Positions 1 to 6,342 of a DNA stretch of 6,656 nucleotides are shown one piece after another. The notes below the pieces were generated by a model. The model ran no database searches, was not told where the DNA came from, and saw only the letters and a program-made list of their open reading frames with translations. The translations under genes were made by a program, and so were the position numbers. Origin of the DNA: Pseudomonadota bacterium (lineage in GTDB: Bacteria > Bdellovibrionota > Oligoflexia > Oligoflexales > Oligoflexaceae); NCBI GenBank assembly GCA_029556045.1, contig JAKQGS010000017.1, positions 1 through 6,656 on the forward strand, read 5' to 3'. Position 1 is the first letter of the stretch. Each line of letters begins with the position of its first letter.

Positions 1-141
1 CGTCTCAGTTCCCCGTCTTGACCATGGCAATAGTTGCCGATCACGATGGTTCATCAAACGTCGCTAAATTTTGACGTGACCAAATGGCTTAAGTCGTTGA
101 TGTTTAACCTGTGGCGAATCTGCCCAGTGATCATATTTTAA
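1..141. other. Flanking DNA left of the IS1380 element, no recognisable gene
   Basis: All six frames are broken by stops or too short to recognise. The only structures seen are small inverted repeats: GGCAA/TTGCC around a 3-nt loop (26-38) and ACGTC/GACGT (58-62 and 73-77). I looked here for the missing first half of the VWA gene found at 4385-5092, in particular a DxSxS metal-binding motif after a hydrophobic strand, and did not find it. This stretch therefore cannot be shown to be the other half of the gene that the transposon abuts on its right side. Confidence 0.5.
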
Positions 142-157
142 CCCACCTTATTCATGA
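142..157 (+). repeat. IS1380 left terminal inverted repeat
   Basis: CCCACCTTATTCATGA, exactly complementary to 4358-4373. The leading CC is typical of IS1380-family ends. The AA before it (140-141) also pairs with TT at 4374-4375, so the apparent inverted repeat is 18 bp. I place the boundary at CC by family convention. Confidence 0.85.
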
Positions 158-173
158 ACTTTACCTAATGGCG

Positions 174-193
174 CCCTCGATGTTTACCGAGGG
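174..193. repeat. Subterminal stem-loop in the IS1380 left end
   Basis: CCCTCG (174-179) and CGAGGG (188-193) form a 6-bp stem with an 8-nt loop. It lies in the non-coding tail of the IS1380 element, downstream of its transposase gene in the original uninterrupted arrangement. There is no T-run beside it, so a terminator role is not supported. It may be a structural element of the transposon end. Confidence 0.3.
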
Positions 194-253
194 TGATTCA
201 TAAAAGATTCCAACGATACTTGACGCCGGCAGTGCCTTCAGGACAATTTTCGA

Positions 254-258
254 CCTTG
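254..258. repeat. Target-site duplication of the IS21 element, left copy
   Basis: CCTTG lies directly outside the left IS21 tip and is repeated exactly at 2769-2773 directly outside the right tip. Five bp fits the 4-8 bp duplications of the IS21 family. It shows simple transposition into IS1380 DNA with no later rearrangement between the two IS21 ends. Confidence 0.85.
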
Positions 259-270
259 TGCCCGTTGGCG
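259..270 (+). repeat. IS21 element left terminal inverted repeat
   Basis: TGCCCGTTGGCG, perfectly complementary to 2757-2768. It starts with the conserved TG dinucleotide of IS21-family tips and directly follows the CCTTG target duplication. Confidence 0.85.
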
Positions 271-276
271 TAGGAA

Positions 277-324
277 TTGACCCAGGGAGTGGCGCGTTTC
301 TGACCCACCTCGGAGCCTTTGGCG
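277..324 (-). repeat. Left-end subterminal repeats of the IS21 element (two units)
   Basis: Unit one is TTGACCCAGGGAGTGGCG (277-294). Unit two starts with TGACCCACC at 301 and ends with TTTGGCG at 318-324. Read on the minus strand, both have the form CGCCA...GGGTCA and match the units at the other end. The outer part of this end aligns with the outer part of the right end in inverted orientation. In IS21-type elements such repeats are the transposase recognition sites, which is inferred here from position and family. Confidence 0.7.
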
Positions 325-342
325 ACGGCCGTGAAAAGTCTT

Positions 343-1086
343 CTACTCATCCTTTAATGAGCCGGCAAGTTTTTTCCGATAGGACTCCCCTTTTAGGGTG
401 ATTTCTTCAGATGGATTACGAAGGCGATCAACGATGGCCTCACCGATCACGGGGTCTTCGAATAGGCCTTTCCATCCAGCCGAATCTACTTGAGATGTCA
501 CTATTATCGTGCCTTTACGATAGCGCTCCTCAATGATTTCCAGGAGAATGTTGGCCTCTTCGTGGGTATAGTTGCGAAGCGCGAAGTCATCGAGGATGAG
601 GACCCGATGACTGGCAATACGTTGGATGAGTTTAAGGTACTGGCCTGCGGCTTTTTCGGCATTTGCCTCTTCGAACAGAAGGTTTGTGGAGTAAAATGCA
701 GTAGCAATTCCCTCGTTACAGAGCCTGCGACCTAGGGCAATGGCCAAGTGGGTTTTACCGACGCCCGTATTGCCAGCAATAATGAGATTTTGTTCCTTGT
801 GATAGAAGTTAAGGACAGATAGTTCGTCAATTTTCGCTTTATTAAGACCACGATTGAAGCTGCGATCCCAGTCCTCAAGTTCACAGGTGGTCCGGAATTT
901 CGCGCGTTTGACCAAACGTTTAGCTGCGGCTTGCTTTCGCTGGAGTCGTTCATCTTCGAGTAGGTGGCGGACGAGCTCTGATGGGTGCAGGTTTTCTGCC
1001 ATAGATTCATGGCAACGACGCTCAAGACTGCCGTGGATACCAAATAATCTGAGTTCGTGGGCCAGGATCTGCAGGGAATCGTACAT
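343..1086 (-). CDS. istB: IS21-family transposition helper ATPase (IstB-like)
   Basis: This 247-residue protein has the normal IstB length. It is an AAA+ (DnaA/DnaC-like) ATPase that, in known IS21 systems, binds target DNA and recruits and activates the IstA transposase. The N-terminal helical region (about 1-90) is followed by the ATPase core, with Walker A GNTGVGKT at 105-112, Walker B VLILDD at 162-167, a sensor-like TSQ at 197-199 and a DRLRNP arginine motif at 220-225. The ATG at 1086 follows GGAGG (1094-1098 on the minus strand) with 7-nt spacing. That ribosome site overlaps the end of istA, whose TAA is only 3 nt upstream of the start, so translation is probably coupled. The stop is TAG at 343-345. 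Nothing is broken. ATPase activity is inferred from the motifs. Confidence 0.93.
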   Translation of the reverse strand: MYDSLQILAHELRLFGIHGSLERRCHESMAENLHPSELVRHLLEDERLQRKQAAAKRLVKRAKFRTTCELEDWDRSFNRGLNKAKIDELSVLNFYHKEQNLIIAGNTGVGKTHLAIALGRRLCNEGIATAFYSTNLLFEEANAEKAAGQYLKLIQRIASHRVLILDDFALRNYTHEEANILLEIIEERYRKGTIIVTSQVDSAGWKGLFEDPVIGEAIVDRLRNPSEEITLKGESYRKKLAGSLKDE

Positions 1087-1089
1087 TTT

Positions 1090-2547
1090 TTATCCTCCAT
1101 GTAAGTGAATTGTGGCCGGATCGCGAAATGGCGCTCCAGCAAGTGAAAGTCTTCCACCGGTAGCCTCATATTTTTCCGCGCATTGCTTGAAAAAGTTGAG
1201 CTTGTAACGCTTGAATTGAATGGCCTGTTTGGCTGCATGTTCCAGGGCGTCCCGGCCTATACCTCCTTCCCATAATCGCAGGATGCCTTGGACACGCCGT
1301 AAATTTTGCAGAGGTCGCTCACCAATAAAGAGAAGTTCAACGAGCTCTGCCGTATGGGTCCCAATGGCTTTGGCTTTAGCCTTTGCCTTTTTGACTTCAA
1401 AATCCTCGGATTGCATACGACTTGGCGGTAGATGTTCGTCTCGGATCGAAACCTCAAATGATTGTTTCCGCGTGTGATACGCAACTGAATTGGTCTCTTC
1501 ATCAAAAATCTCGATGATTTTGTCCGTAATTTTGACGCGCACCACCCGGCCAACCAAGTTATAGGGGACGGAGTAGAGTGCTTTTAGAACTTGGATGCAG
1601 CAGTCCGGATGAACTTTGGCAGAGCGCCACTCCGCCATTTCGTAACGATTCGTGGGAATGGGATTTAACCGGTCTTTTTCTACGGTAAAGCGATCCCAAC
1701 GACTGACCCCGTGATCTGGCATTATGCGACGATTAAATTCATCGAGGAATAATCGGAAAACACGGTTTAGCTCATCCAGGGAATAGAATTTTTGCTCTCT
1801 GACTTGTTGAAAAAATGAGCGTTGAATTACCCCGATGGCAGCCTCTACAGCGGCCTTATCCCTTGGTGTGTAAGGCCTCGCTGGAAGGACTGCAAAATGA
1901 TTATGGTTGCCATAGTCGCAATAGGTAGGGTTCACGTCGGGATCGTAGCGATGCGCTTTTACAACCCCTGCCTTAAGATTATCGATCACGACGTAGCGAC
2001 TAACACCACCGAAGTATGCCCACATTCTTTCGTGAGCGCGGATAAAACTTCCGATTTTTTGGTCTCGGACGAACTCTGCAAAGGTAAAGCTGCTAAAGGG
2101 GAGTACACCACAAAATAACTGTGTTTTTGTTCCCTTACCCGATTCTCGATCCCAGATTATAATGCCGTCGGCGAAGTCCACTTGAACCTTTTCACCTGGC
2201 TCATGAGACAGCGGCAGCGCCGGTTTCACTGGACGACTCAATTTTTCCCGAAGGAGTCGACAAAAACGCGAATAGCTAATGGGAGGGCCATTCTCTTCAA
2301 AGAGCTGTTTGGCGGTCACCCCTTTTAACCGCTCGCCAATAATGGCATCCCAGGGAATGTTATGATCCACGCCACTTTTTATGGCTGGAAGGCATGCCGG
2401 GTCCCTGGACTCCTCTTTGGCAGGATCCATGCGCAGGTACCGGCGAACCGTATTCTTGGAAATCCCTAAGGCTCTGGAAATTTTACGAATTGCATGGCCG
2501 TCTTGATGCATTTTAAAGATTTGTTCTATCATGCCGTCGCTTTTCAT
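1090..2547 (-). CDS. istA: IS21-family DDE transposase (IstA-like)
   Basis: This 485-residue transposase cuts and joins the ends of its own element. In order it has an N-terminal helix-turn-helix (about 18-38, with LGISKNTVRRYL), a second DNA-binding stretch (about 65-105), and an RNase H-like core with the acidic triad D124 (VQVDFAD), D189 (VIDNLKAG) and E235 (AAVEAAIG). A Mu-transposase-like beta domain (about 305-365) and a basic helical tail containing KKAKAKAKA (386-394) follow. The ATG at 2547 is preceded by GGGGGAG (2554-2560, minus strand) with 6-nt spacing. A second ATG at codon 6 is less well placed. The gene is followed after 3 nt by istB, as in other IS21 elements. The frame is intact from start to stop. 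Confidence 0.93.
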   Translation of the reverse strand: MKSDGMIEQIFKMHQDGHAIRKISRALGISKNTVRRYLRMDPAKEESRDPACLPAIKSGVDHNIPWDAIIGERLKGVTAKQLFEENGPPISYSRFCRLLREKLSRPVKPALPLSHEPGEKVQVDFADGIIIWDRESGKGTKTQLFCGVLPFSSFTFAEFVRDQKIGSFIRAHERMWAYFGGVSRYVVIDNLKAGVVKAHRYDPDVNPTYCDYGNHNHFAVLPARPYTPRDKAAVEAAIGVIQRSFFQQVREQKFYSLDELNRVFRLFLDEFNRRIMPDHGVSRWDRFTVEKDRLNPIPTNRYEMAEWRSAKVHPDCCIQVLKALYSVPYNLVGRVVRVKITDKIIEIFDEETNSVAYHTRKQSFEVSIRDEHLPPSRMQSEDFEVKKAKAKAKAIGTHTAELVELLFIGERPLQNLRRVQGILRLWEGGIGRDALEHAAKQAIQFKRYKLNFFKQCAEKYEATGGRLSLAGAPFRDPATIHLHGG

Positions 2548-2639
2548 AGGCCGCTCCCCCCAAAAGATTGCTGGACGGGGACCGGCTTATTTTTTTGCCT
2601 CCGCTATTACAACGTATTTTTAGTAATTTACGGTCGTTA
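2548..2639 (-). promoter_or_regulatory. Leader region of istA with AT-rich promoter candidate
   Basis: These 92 bases lie between the inner repeat array and the istA start and must hold the istA ribosome site and probably its promoter. Read on the minus strand, the outer half is AT-rich, with TTACTAAAAATACG and TTGTAA, but no pair of boxes at good spacing stands out. The assignment rests on position only. ATTAC (2606-2610) and GTAAT (2623-2627) form a small inverted repeat in the same stretch. Confidence 0.3.
2570..2596 (+). terminator. Terminator-like hairpin on the plus strand in the istA leader
   Basis: GCTGG (2570-2574) and CCGGC (2582-2586) form a 5-bp stem with one G-T pair and a 7-nt loop, followed by TTATTTTTTT (2587-2596). 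On the plus strand this has the form of a short intrinsic terminator. It would stop transcription leaving the element antisense to istA. The stem is short, so the call is tentative. Confidence 0.35.
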
Positions 2640-2750
2640 CGCCAAAGGTGGGTCAATCCCGCGCCAACTTAGGGGGTCAATATCCCGCCACTGGGTGGGT
2701 CAACTTTGATGCAAGGGGGTGGGTCAGTTTTGCGCCACTGGGTGGGTCAA
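2640..2750 (+). repeat. Right-end tandem array of IS21 transposase-site repeats (five units)
   Basis: Units of the form CGCCA...GGGTCAA begin at 2640, 2662, 2686, about 2710 (degenerate, ending GGGTGGGTCAG) and 2733. The terminal tip at 2757 continues the register. Spacing is 22-24 bp, roughly two helical turns. The units at 2686-2703 and 2733-2750 are identical (CGCCACTGGGTGGGTCAA). IS21-family ends carry several such repeats that bind the transposase. This end has five internal units against two at the other end. The array lies upstream of istA, so bound transposase could also affect its own transcription, which is inference. Confidence 0.75.
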
Positions 2751-2756
2751 CTCAGG

Positions 2757-2768
2757 CGCCAACGGGCA
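2757..2768 (-). repeat. IS21 element right terminal inverted repeat
   Basis: CGCCAACGGGCA, the exact complement of 259-270. It ends in CA, as expected, directly before the CCTTG duplication. Confidence 0.85.
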
Positions 2769-2773
2769 CCTTG
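2769..2773. repeat. Target-site duplication of the IS21 element, right copy
   Basis: CCTTG, identical to 254-258. Joining 1-258 directly to 2774 onward restores the uninterrupted IS1380 tail. Confidence 0.85.
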
Positions 2774-2836
2774 GCCTAGTTTGTTAGGCGGGCATTTTTA
2801 TCAATTTTAGAGGTCTAACCAGGAGAAGCGAGCAGT

Positions 2837-4267
2837 TCAAGAAGCAACGTGATGAAGCTTCTGCATTGTGCGCCAAAGTAAATCCCACCGTTCACGAACT
2901 TCATCGGCAATGATTATGATCATCCGTCTCGCATGTAAAGTGATACGAGACGGGACACGGAGGAGACGTTCACGCACGCGCTTGATTGTCATGCCGGAAC
3001 CGAGGGCGGTTTCAGCGACACTGCGGACGGCATGGGCGAGATTATAGGCATGGGCCGCAAGAATGAGGCGTACCTCATTAACATAAAAGGATAAATTTAG
3101 GGGCTTTTTGTGGGGTAGTATCCGGCCGCGATAATGCTTTTTAGGGCGTTTATTGGATGATAGAGCTGGTGAGATTGCGTCCATCAACTCGCCGAATATA
3201 CCTTCCGCCGTACCTCGTTGGCGATAGTGCGGCAGAAGATCATCGGCTGGCATTTCATCTTTTGTCCAGCTGGTTACCAACCAAAAATGGTGTAAAAAAA
3301 TGTCGCCGGGATTTTCTACAATGACGAGGACTACGCGCCGAGATGTTGACCAAGCGGCTGCCTGGTAAGACATCTCGACGGTCCAAGTGCGACCCTCCTG
3401 CGGTGGACGACCGACCGGACGGGCCAAGTACGGTTCCGCCATTCTATCAAGTACGGAGTTATTCTTGATCCGTGCAACATAAGGGATTCCCTCACCCTCG
3501 AGCCCGCACAAAGTTACGTCATCGGGGAAACCGGCATCGATCCTAACGGCAGCGACTTGACAGAGTTTGGTCTTTGCCGCTTTGACCAGTGTGAGGATAA
3601 AATCAAGTCCGCCTTCGGCGGTGTGGACCGTTCCTGGCCGCAGCTTGACGTCGAGTATGTCGCCCAGCTCCGCAGTTGTGGCAATGAGGGGGTGGAAAAT
3701 CGTCGCCCCATAGTGGGCATTGTATTCGGCCCCTGGCTGACTGCCATCGACTTCGACCGGGATGCTGTCAATATCCAACGTGACGTACCGCTGCCGGTGA
3801 CCTCCGTTGGTTGCCTTCAGTCGGCGTGCGGCGCCTTCAAGTAAAAAATCTCGGAGGACACTACGATTTTCTTCGGAACTGAGGGCCTCATGCAGGCGTG
3901 AAAGCGTCGGCTGTGAAGCGAGCCCGCTAGACGATTGACCATCATCGATAAGTGGAGTAATTCCGCGGTCATCGGACACTGCCGTTTTAAGCGCCGGGTC
4001 GTTCCTGAGATAGTCGGCATCGTCCTGGTCACGCCAGCCGAGAGCTGGCAACATGATCGCCGTGCGTAGAAGCTCCGTGAGCGTATGGTTCACGGCCCCC
4101 CGCCGTGGGTCTTTAAGTTTGACCGCGAGATCACGCGTCAAACCGAGGCGTTCGTCGGCCTCACGCAGCAGCAAAGCACCGGTTTCAGCGCTTAACCGCT
4201 CCGGACGGCCCTCAATACGAATTGAATGGTTGAACGATGGTTGGATTGATGCAATACTTTCACCCAT
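2837..4267 (-). CDS. IS1380-family DDE transposase
   Basis: From the preferred ATG at 4267 the protein has 476 residues. A TTG at 4309 would give 490, and residue numbers here use that longer form. It is the cut-and-join enzyme of the outer element. The RNase H-like catalytic residues appear to be D179 (TLDIDSIP), D258 (VRIDAGFP) and E369 in a Y-(2)-R-(3)-E-like signature, YRQRGTAEG (362-370). A long insertion between the second and third acidic residues is normal for the family. The N-terminal region (DDADYLRNDPAL, then a QPTLSRLHEAL segment) is also typical of IS1380 transposases. I prefer ATG 4267 because AAGG lies about 6 nt upstream, whereas the TTG has no clear ribosome site. The stop is TGA at 2837-2839. 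The frame is intact despite the nearby IS21 insertion. Confidence 0.9.
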   Translation of the reverse strand: MGESIASIQPSFNHSIRIEGRPERLSAETGALLLREADERLGLTRDLAVKLKDPRRGAVNHTLTELLRTAIMLPALGWRDQDDADYLRNDPALKTAVSDDRGITPLIDDGQSSSGLASQPTLSRLHEALSSEENRSVLRDFLLEGAARRLKATNGGHRQRYVTLDIDSIPVEVDGSQPGAEYNAHYGATIFHPLIATTAELGDILDVKLRPGTVHTAEGGLDFILTLVKAAKTKLCQVAAVRIDAGFPDDVTLCGLEGEGIPYVARIKNNSVLDRMAEPYLARPVGRPPQEGRTWTVEMSYQAAAWSTSRRVVLVIVENPGDIFLHHFWLVTSWTKDEMPADDLLPHYRQRGTAEGIFGELMDAISPALSSNKRPKKHYRGRILPHKKPLNLSFYVNEVRLILAAHAYNLAHAVRSVAETALGSGMTIKRVRERLLRVPSRITLHARRMIIIIADEVRERWDLLWRTMQKLHHVAS

Positions 4268-4357
4268 AACGCGCCTTTTGATTTTGATGTCGTTGTTTAA
4301 GCAAACCAAAGACTATCAAAGCTCAGACAGGCGCGTTAGCCTTTTTTGGTCAGGCTG
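4268..4357 (-). promoter_or_regulatory. Leader of the IS1380 transposase gene, with a small stem-loop
   Basis: This stretch between the right inverted repeat and the transposase start should hold the transposase promoter, but no convincing -35/-10 pair is visible. AGCCT (4338-4342) and AGGCT (4352-4356) form a 5-bp stem just inside the transposon tip. Such structures can limit read-through into transposase genes, but nothing here proves that role. Confidence 0.3.
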
Positions 4358-4373
4358 TCATGAATAAGGTGGG
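4358..4373 (-). repeat. IS1380 right terminal inverted repeat
   Basis: TCATGAATAAGGTGGG, the exact complement of 142-157. The adjacent outside bases are TTGAA, against TTTAA at the left end. In the frame of the downstream VWA fragment, a TGA stop lies inside this repeat at 4361-4363. Confidence 0.85.
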
Positions 4374-4384
4374 TTGAAACCAAT

Positions 4385-5092
4385 ATGAAGGGGTTCATGG
4401 ACAAGTTTTTGGCTGCCAACACTTCCGCCCAGGTTGCCGCCATCGGTGCCGAGGACGGAGCGTTTTCGTTTCCAGCGGATCTTCCGGCGGACAAATTTAC
4501 AGTCGTGCCACAAAAAGTTGGGAGTCATGATGCGATCGGCATAATCATGAACTACTTTGACGGGCAGTATCAAACCAGTTTACCCCTGCGCGATGGCGCT
4601 TCGCTGGAGGTCGTTATTATTTCCGATGATGACGGTGCGAACTCCTCTTTAAAGACAAAAGCCGGCTCAACCAGTACGGGTACTCGCAACATGGCTGCTG
4701 ATTTTGTGCCACCGGCGGGAAAACGCACCCGCGTTCACGGCATTGTGGGTCTTGAAACAAGCCAGGAGGTGGCCGGGGTTTGTGAGCTCGCCAATATTGG
4801 CAAGGAGCACATCGCATTGGCGCAGAAGTATTCCGGCACACTAACGGACATTTGCACCCAAGACTGGAGTAAACTCCTTTCGGATTTGTCGCAGGATATC
4901 ATCAACGCCAACCGTTCGATTATTCTGAAGAGCAAGCCCGAAGCCGGAAGTCTGGAAGTGTACGTGGGCGACCGTCGTTTGTCGGCTGATGAGTTCACTT
5001 TCGATGAGGTGACCAACCGTCTGACCATCAAGGATGAAGTCCAGGTCGGTGACGGTGAAAAGTTTAATGTGATTTACAAGTCTGCGGCCTGA
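4385..5092 (+). pseudogene. C-terminal fragment of a VWA-domain secreted protein, 5' end lost at the IS1380 junction
   Basis: The 235-residue frame matches the second half of VWA proteins common in deltaproteobacterial and Bdellovibrio-like genomes. It starts inside the first VWA helix (GFMDKFLAANTSAQVAAIG, 3-21). The central beta strand with acidic metal-site candidates follows (LEVVIISDDDG, 74-84), then VHGIVGLE (117-124), a family-typical ICTQDW segment (156-161), and a C-terminal beta-rich tail (about 178-235). C133 and C157 could form a disulfide, fitting an exported protein. The signal peptide and the first MIDAS motif (DxSxS) are absent. The frame stays open upstream through the codons GAA ACC AAT at the junction, and a stop comes only within the IS repeat. 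ATG 4385, or ATG 4397 behind AAGGGG, might still be translated, but metal-dependent ligand binding should be lost. Family assignment rests on motif recall. Confidence 0.65.
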
Positions 5093-5226
5093 AGTTTGGT
5101 TAGCCGTCTGGGACTAGAAAGCTGTGGCTCTGAATCAGTCGAATGGTCGGGGTGACGGGAATGCCACCAACGACCTAATTTCACTATACTTCTTTTTTCC
5201 GTGGCAGGAAATGGCAGGATAGCTTT
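5093..5226. other. Convergent intergenic gap, candidate attachment-site region
   Basis: The gap lies between the VWA fragment and the 3' end of the integrase gene. In many integrative elements the attachment site sits just past the int 3' end, so attL or attR could be here; that is inference from layout. No tRNA 3' end is recognisable. Visible structure includes a two-part stem (GGTCG 5145-5149 with CGACC 5171-5175, and GGTG 5151-5154 with CACC 5165-5168), and a direct repeat TGGCAGGA at 5202-5209 and 5212-5219. Confidence 0.35.
5145..5175. terminator. Possible terminator stem downstream of the VWA fragment
   Basis: GGTCG/CGACC encloses GGTG/CACC around a 10-nt loop, giving 9 base pairs with small bulges. 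It starts 52 nt after the VWA stop. The T-rich run (TTCTTTTTT, 5190-5198) is about 15 nt beyond the stem, too far for a classic intrinsic terminator, so confidence is low. Confidence 0.25.
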
Positions 5227-6339
5227 TCACGGATGCTCCCCGCCAAACTCCAAGTTGATCACTTTCGCCCCCTGGTGCTCTGCGGGCAGCTCGATCTCAA
5301 GTGCCTCCGTTGCCCCCTTCAGCTCAAGCCCGGCCAGACGCAGGTACGCCTGGGTGGTCTTGATCTGGCTGTGGCCGACGATCGCCATGACCACCGCCAG
5401 GGATACCCCCTGGCTTAGGAGTCGGGTGATGAAGGTCGCCCGCAGGTCGTGAAACTTGATCGGGGTTATACCGATGCCCTCGCAGAAGCTCCGAAGAACC
5501 TGGGCCTGCATCCCGCCCGTCCATTCCTCAAGGCGAGGTAGGACGAACTCGCTGCTGCCTCCCTGCCGCATCTTCAGCTTCAGCAAGAACCGCTTCAGCT
5601 CGCCCGACATTGGGACAACGCGGTGCTTGGCCGACTTGGTCTCACCGAAGCCGTTTTTCGAGTTCCAGGCGCGAACGACATGAATCTTGTCGCCCTCGAA
5701 ATCAACATCGGTCCACTTCAGGGCGTACATTTCACCAGATCGCATCCCCGTCAGGACCGCCACCACCCAGACTTCATAGAATCGATGGTTTAGGGCCTTC
5801 GCCTCCCGAAGTAGCACGTCCACTTCGGTTTTGCTCAGGACTGCCTGCTGTGCCTGCGGCACTTTTACCTTCACCTGGAGCGCGGGATTCTTCGTGATCA
5901 GTCCCTCCTCAAACGCCATGGTCAGAATGCGCTTGATGTACTTGAGAGTCGATTTCCTCGTGTACCACGAGGCGCTCTTCGCCTTGTCGTACACCACGTC
6001 ATGCACGTCTTGCGGAGTGAGGGACTTAATATCCTTCCCCTCCCAGAATGGCATGATCCAGTGAGTGTTCTTGCCTTCGTAGTTCAGGAGCGTAGTGGGT
6101 TTATATTCCACCTTCATCCTGTCCATGCAGGCTCTAAACCACTCTTCCCAGGTGTACGAGGGAAGTTGTTCCCTCAGGGCAGTCAGCTCGCGCTTTAAAT
6201 CAAACTCAACCCGCTCGGCCTCGCGTCGAGATGCAATTCCTCGTCGCTTTCTTTGAGCACGGTTGCCTTTGGCATCCACGCCATCGACTGTGACCATGTA
6301 AACTTTTTTGCCATCGACTACTTCTTGTTTGATCGCCAT
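5227..6339 (-). CDS. Tyrosine recombinase / phage-type integrase
   Basis: This 370-residue site-specific recombinase would integrate and excise a mobile element by strand exchange at att sites. It has an N-terminal arm-type DNA-binding region (about 1-50, basic), a SAM-like core-binding domain (about 64-150) and a catalytic domain (about 165-345). All expected catalytic residues are present: R200 (TGMRSGE), K235 (TKSAKHR), H297 and R300 (HDLR), H323 (GHSQ) and the nucleophile Y332 (TQAYLRL). The ATG at 6339 follows GAGGAG (6347-6352, minus strand) with 7-nt spacing. That ribosome site sits in the last codons of the excisionase-like gene, whose stop is 3 nt upstream of the start, so translation should be coupled. 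The length is typical of phage and genomic-island integrases. The specific element and att site are unknown. Confidence 0.93.
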   Translation of the reverse strand: MAIKQEVVDGKKVYMVTVDGVDAKGNRAQRKRRGIASRREAERVEFDLKRELTALREQLPSYTWEEWFRACMDRMKVEYKPTTLLNYEGKNTHWIMPFWEGKDIKSLTPQDVHDVVYDKAKSASWYTRKSTLKYIKRILTMAFEEGLITKNPALQVKVKVPQAQQAVLSKTEVDVLLREAKALNHRFYEVWVVAVLTGMRSGEMYALKWTDVDFEGDKIHVVRAWNSKNGFGETKSAKHRVVPMSGELKRFLLKLKMRQGGSSEFVLPRLEEWTGGMQAQVLRSFCEGIGITPIKFHDLRATFITRLLSQGVSLAVVMAIVGHSQIKTTQAYLRLAGLELKGATEALEIELPAEHQGAKVINLEFGGEHP

Positions 6340-6342
6340 AGA

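Larger units (their letters stand above)
259..2768 (-). mobile_element. Complete IS21-family insertion sequence inserted within IS1380
   Basis: This 2510-bp element carries the istA/istB pair on the minus strand. Its tips are TGCCCGTTGGCG (259-270) and the complement CGCCAACGGGCA (2757-2768), giving the TG...CA termini typical of IS21. Arrays of GGGTCAA-type repeats lie inside both ends, as expected for IstA binding. It is flanked by a perfect 5-bp duplication, CCTTG. Both genes have full family length and intact catalytic motifs, so the copy looks recent and potentially active. It entered the non-coding stretch between the IS1380 left end and the end of the IS1380 transposase gene, so it destroyed no reading frame. 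Confidence 0.92.
142..4373 (-). mobile_element. IS1380-family insertion sequence, interrupted by an IS21-family element
   Basis: The ends are perfect 16-bp inverted repeats, CCCACCTTATTCATGA at 142-157 and its complement at 4358-4373. They enclose an IS1380-type DDE transposase gene on the minus strand. Subtracting the inner IS21 copy (2510 bp) and one 5-bp duplication leaves 1717 bp, in the usual size range of this family. The bases outside the two ends are TTTAA (137-141) and TTGAA (4374-4378), which match at 4 of 5 positions. Family members usually make a 4-5 bp target duplication, so this is either a mutated duplication or chance. Both ends and the transposase are intact, so the element, with its 2.5-kb passenger, may still be mobile. 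Confidence 0.88.

Noticed and set aside
1..141. Missing N-terminal half of the VWA gene on the far side of the transposon
   Set aside because: None of the frames shows a signal peptide or DxSxS metal-binding motif, and the frame that would join under a 4-bp duplication has a stop at 128-130.
325..332. ACGGCCGT palindrome downstream of istB
   Set aside because: An 8-bp perfect palindrome without a loop or T-run is expected by chance and does not fit a terminator.
1822..2118. 98-codon plus-strand open frame antisense to istA
   Set aside because: It lies wholly within the strongly supported istA frame, has no recognisable domain and no good ribosome site. It is a shadow of the real gene.
2640..2768. 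Regularly spaced short repeats resembling a small CRISPR array
   Set aside because: The units are imperfect, the gaps are only a few bases, the array runs in register into the transposon tip, and inverted copies exist at the other end. These are IS21 terminal repeats.
5610..5897. 95-codon plus-strand open frame antisense to the integrase
   Set aside because: The opposite frame has all tyrosine recombinase catalytic residues. This one is Arg/Pro/Ser-rich, as antisense shadows often are.
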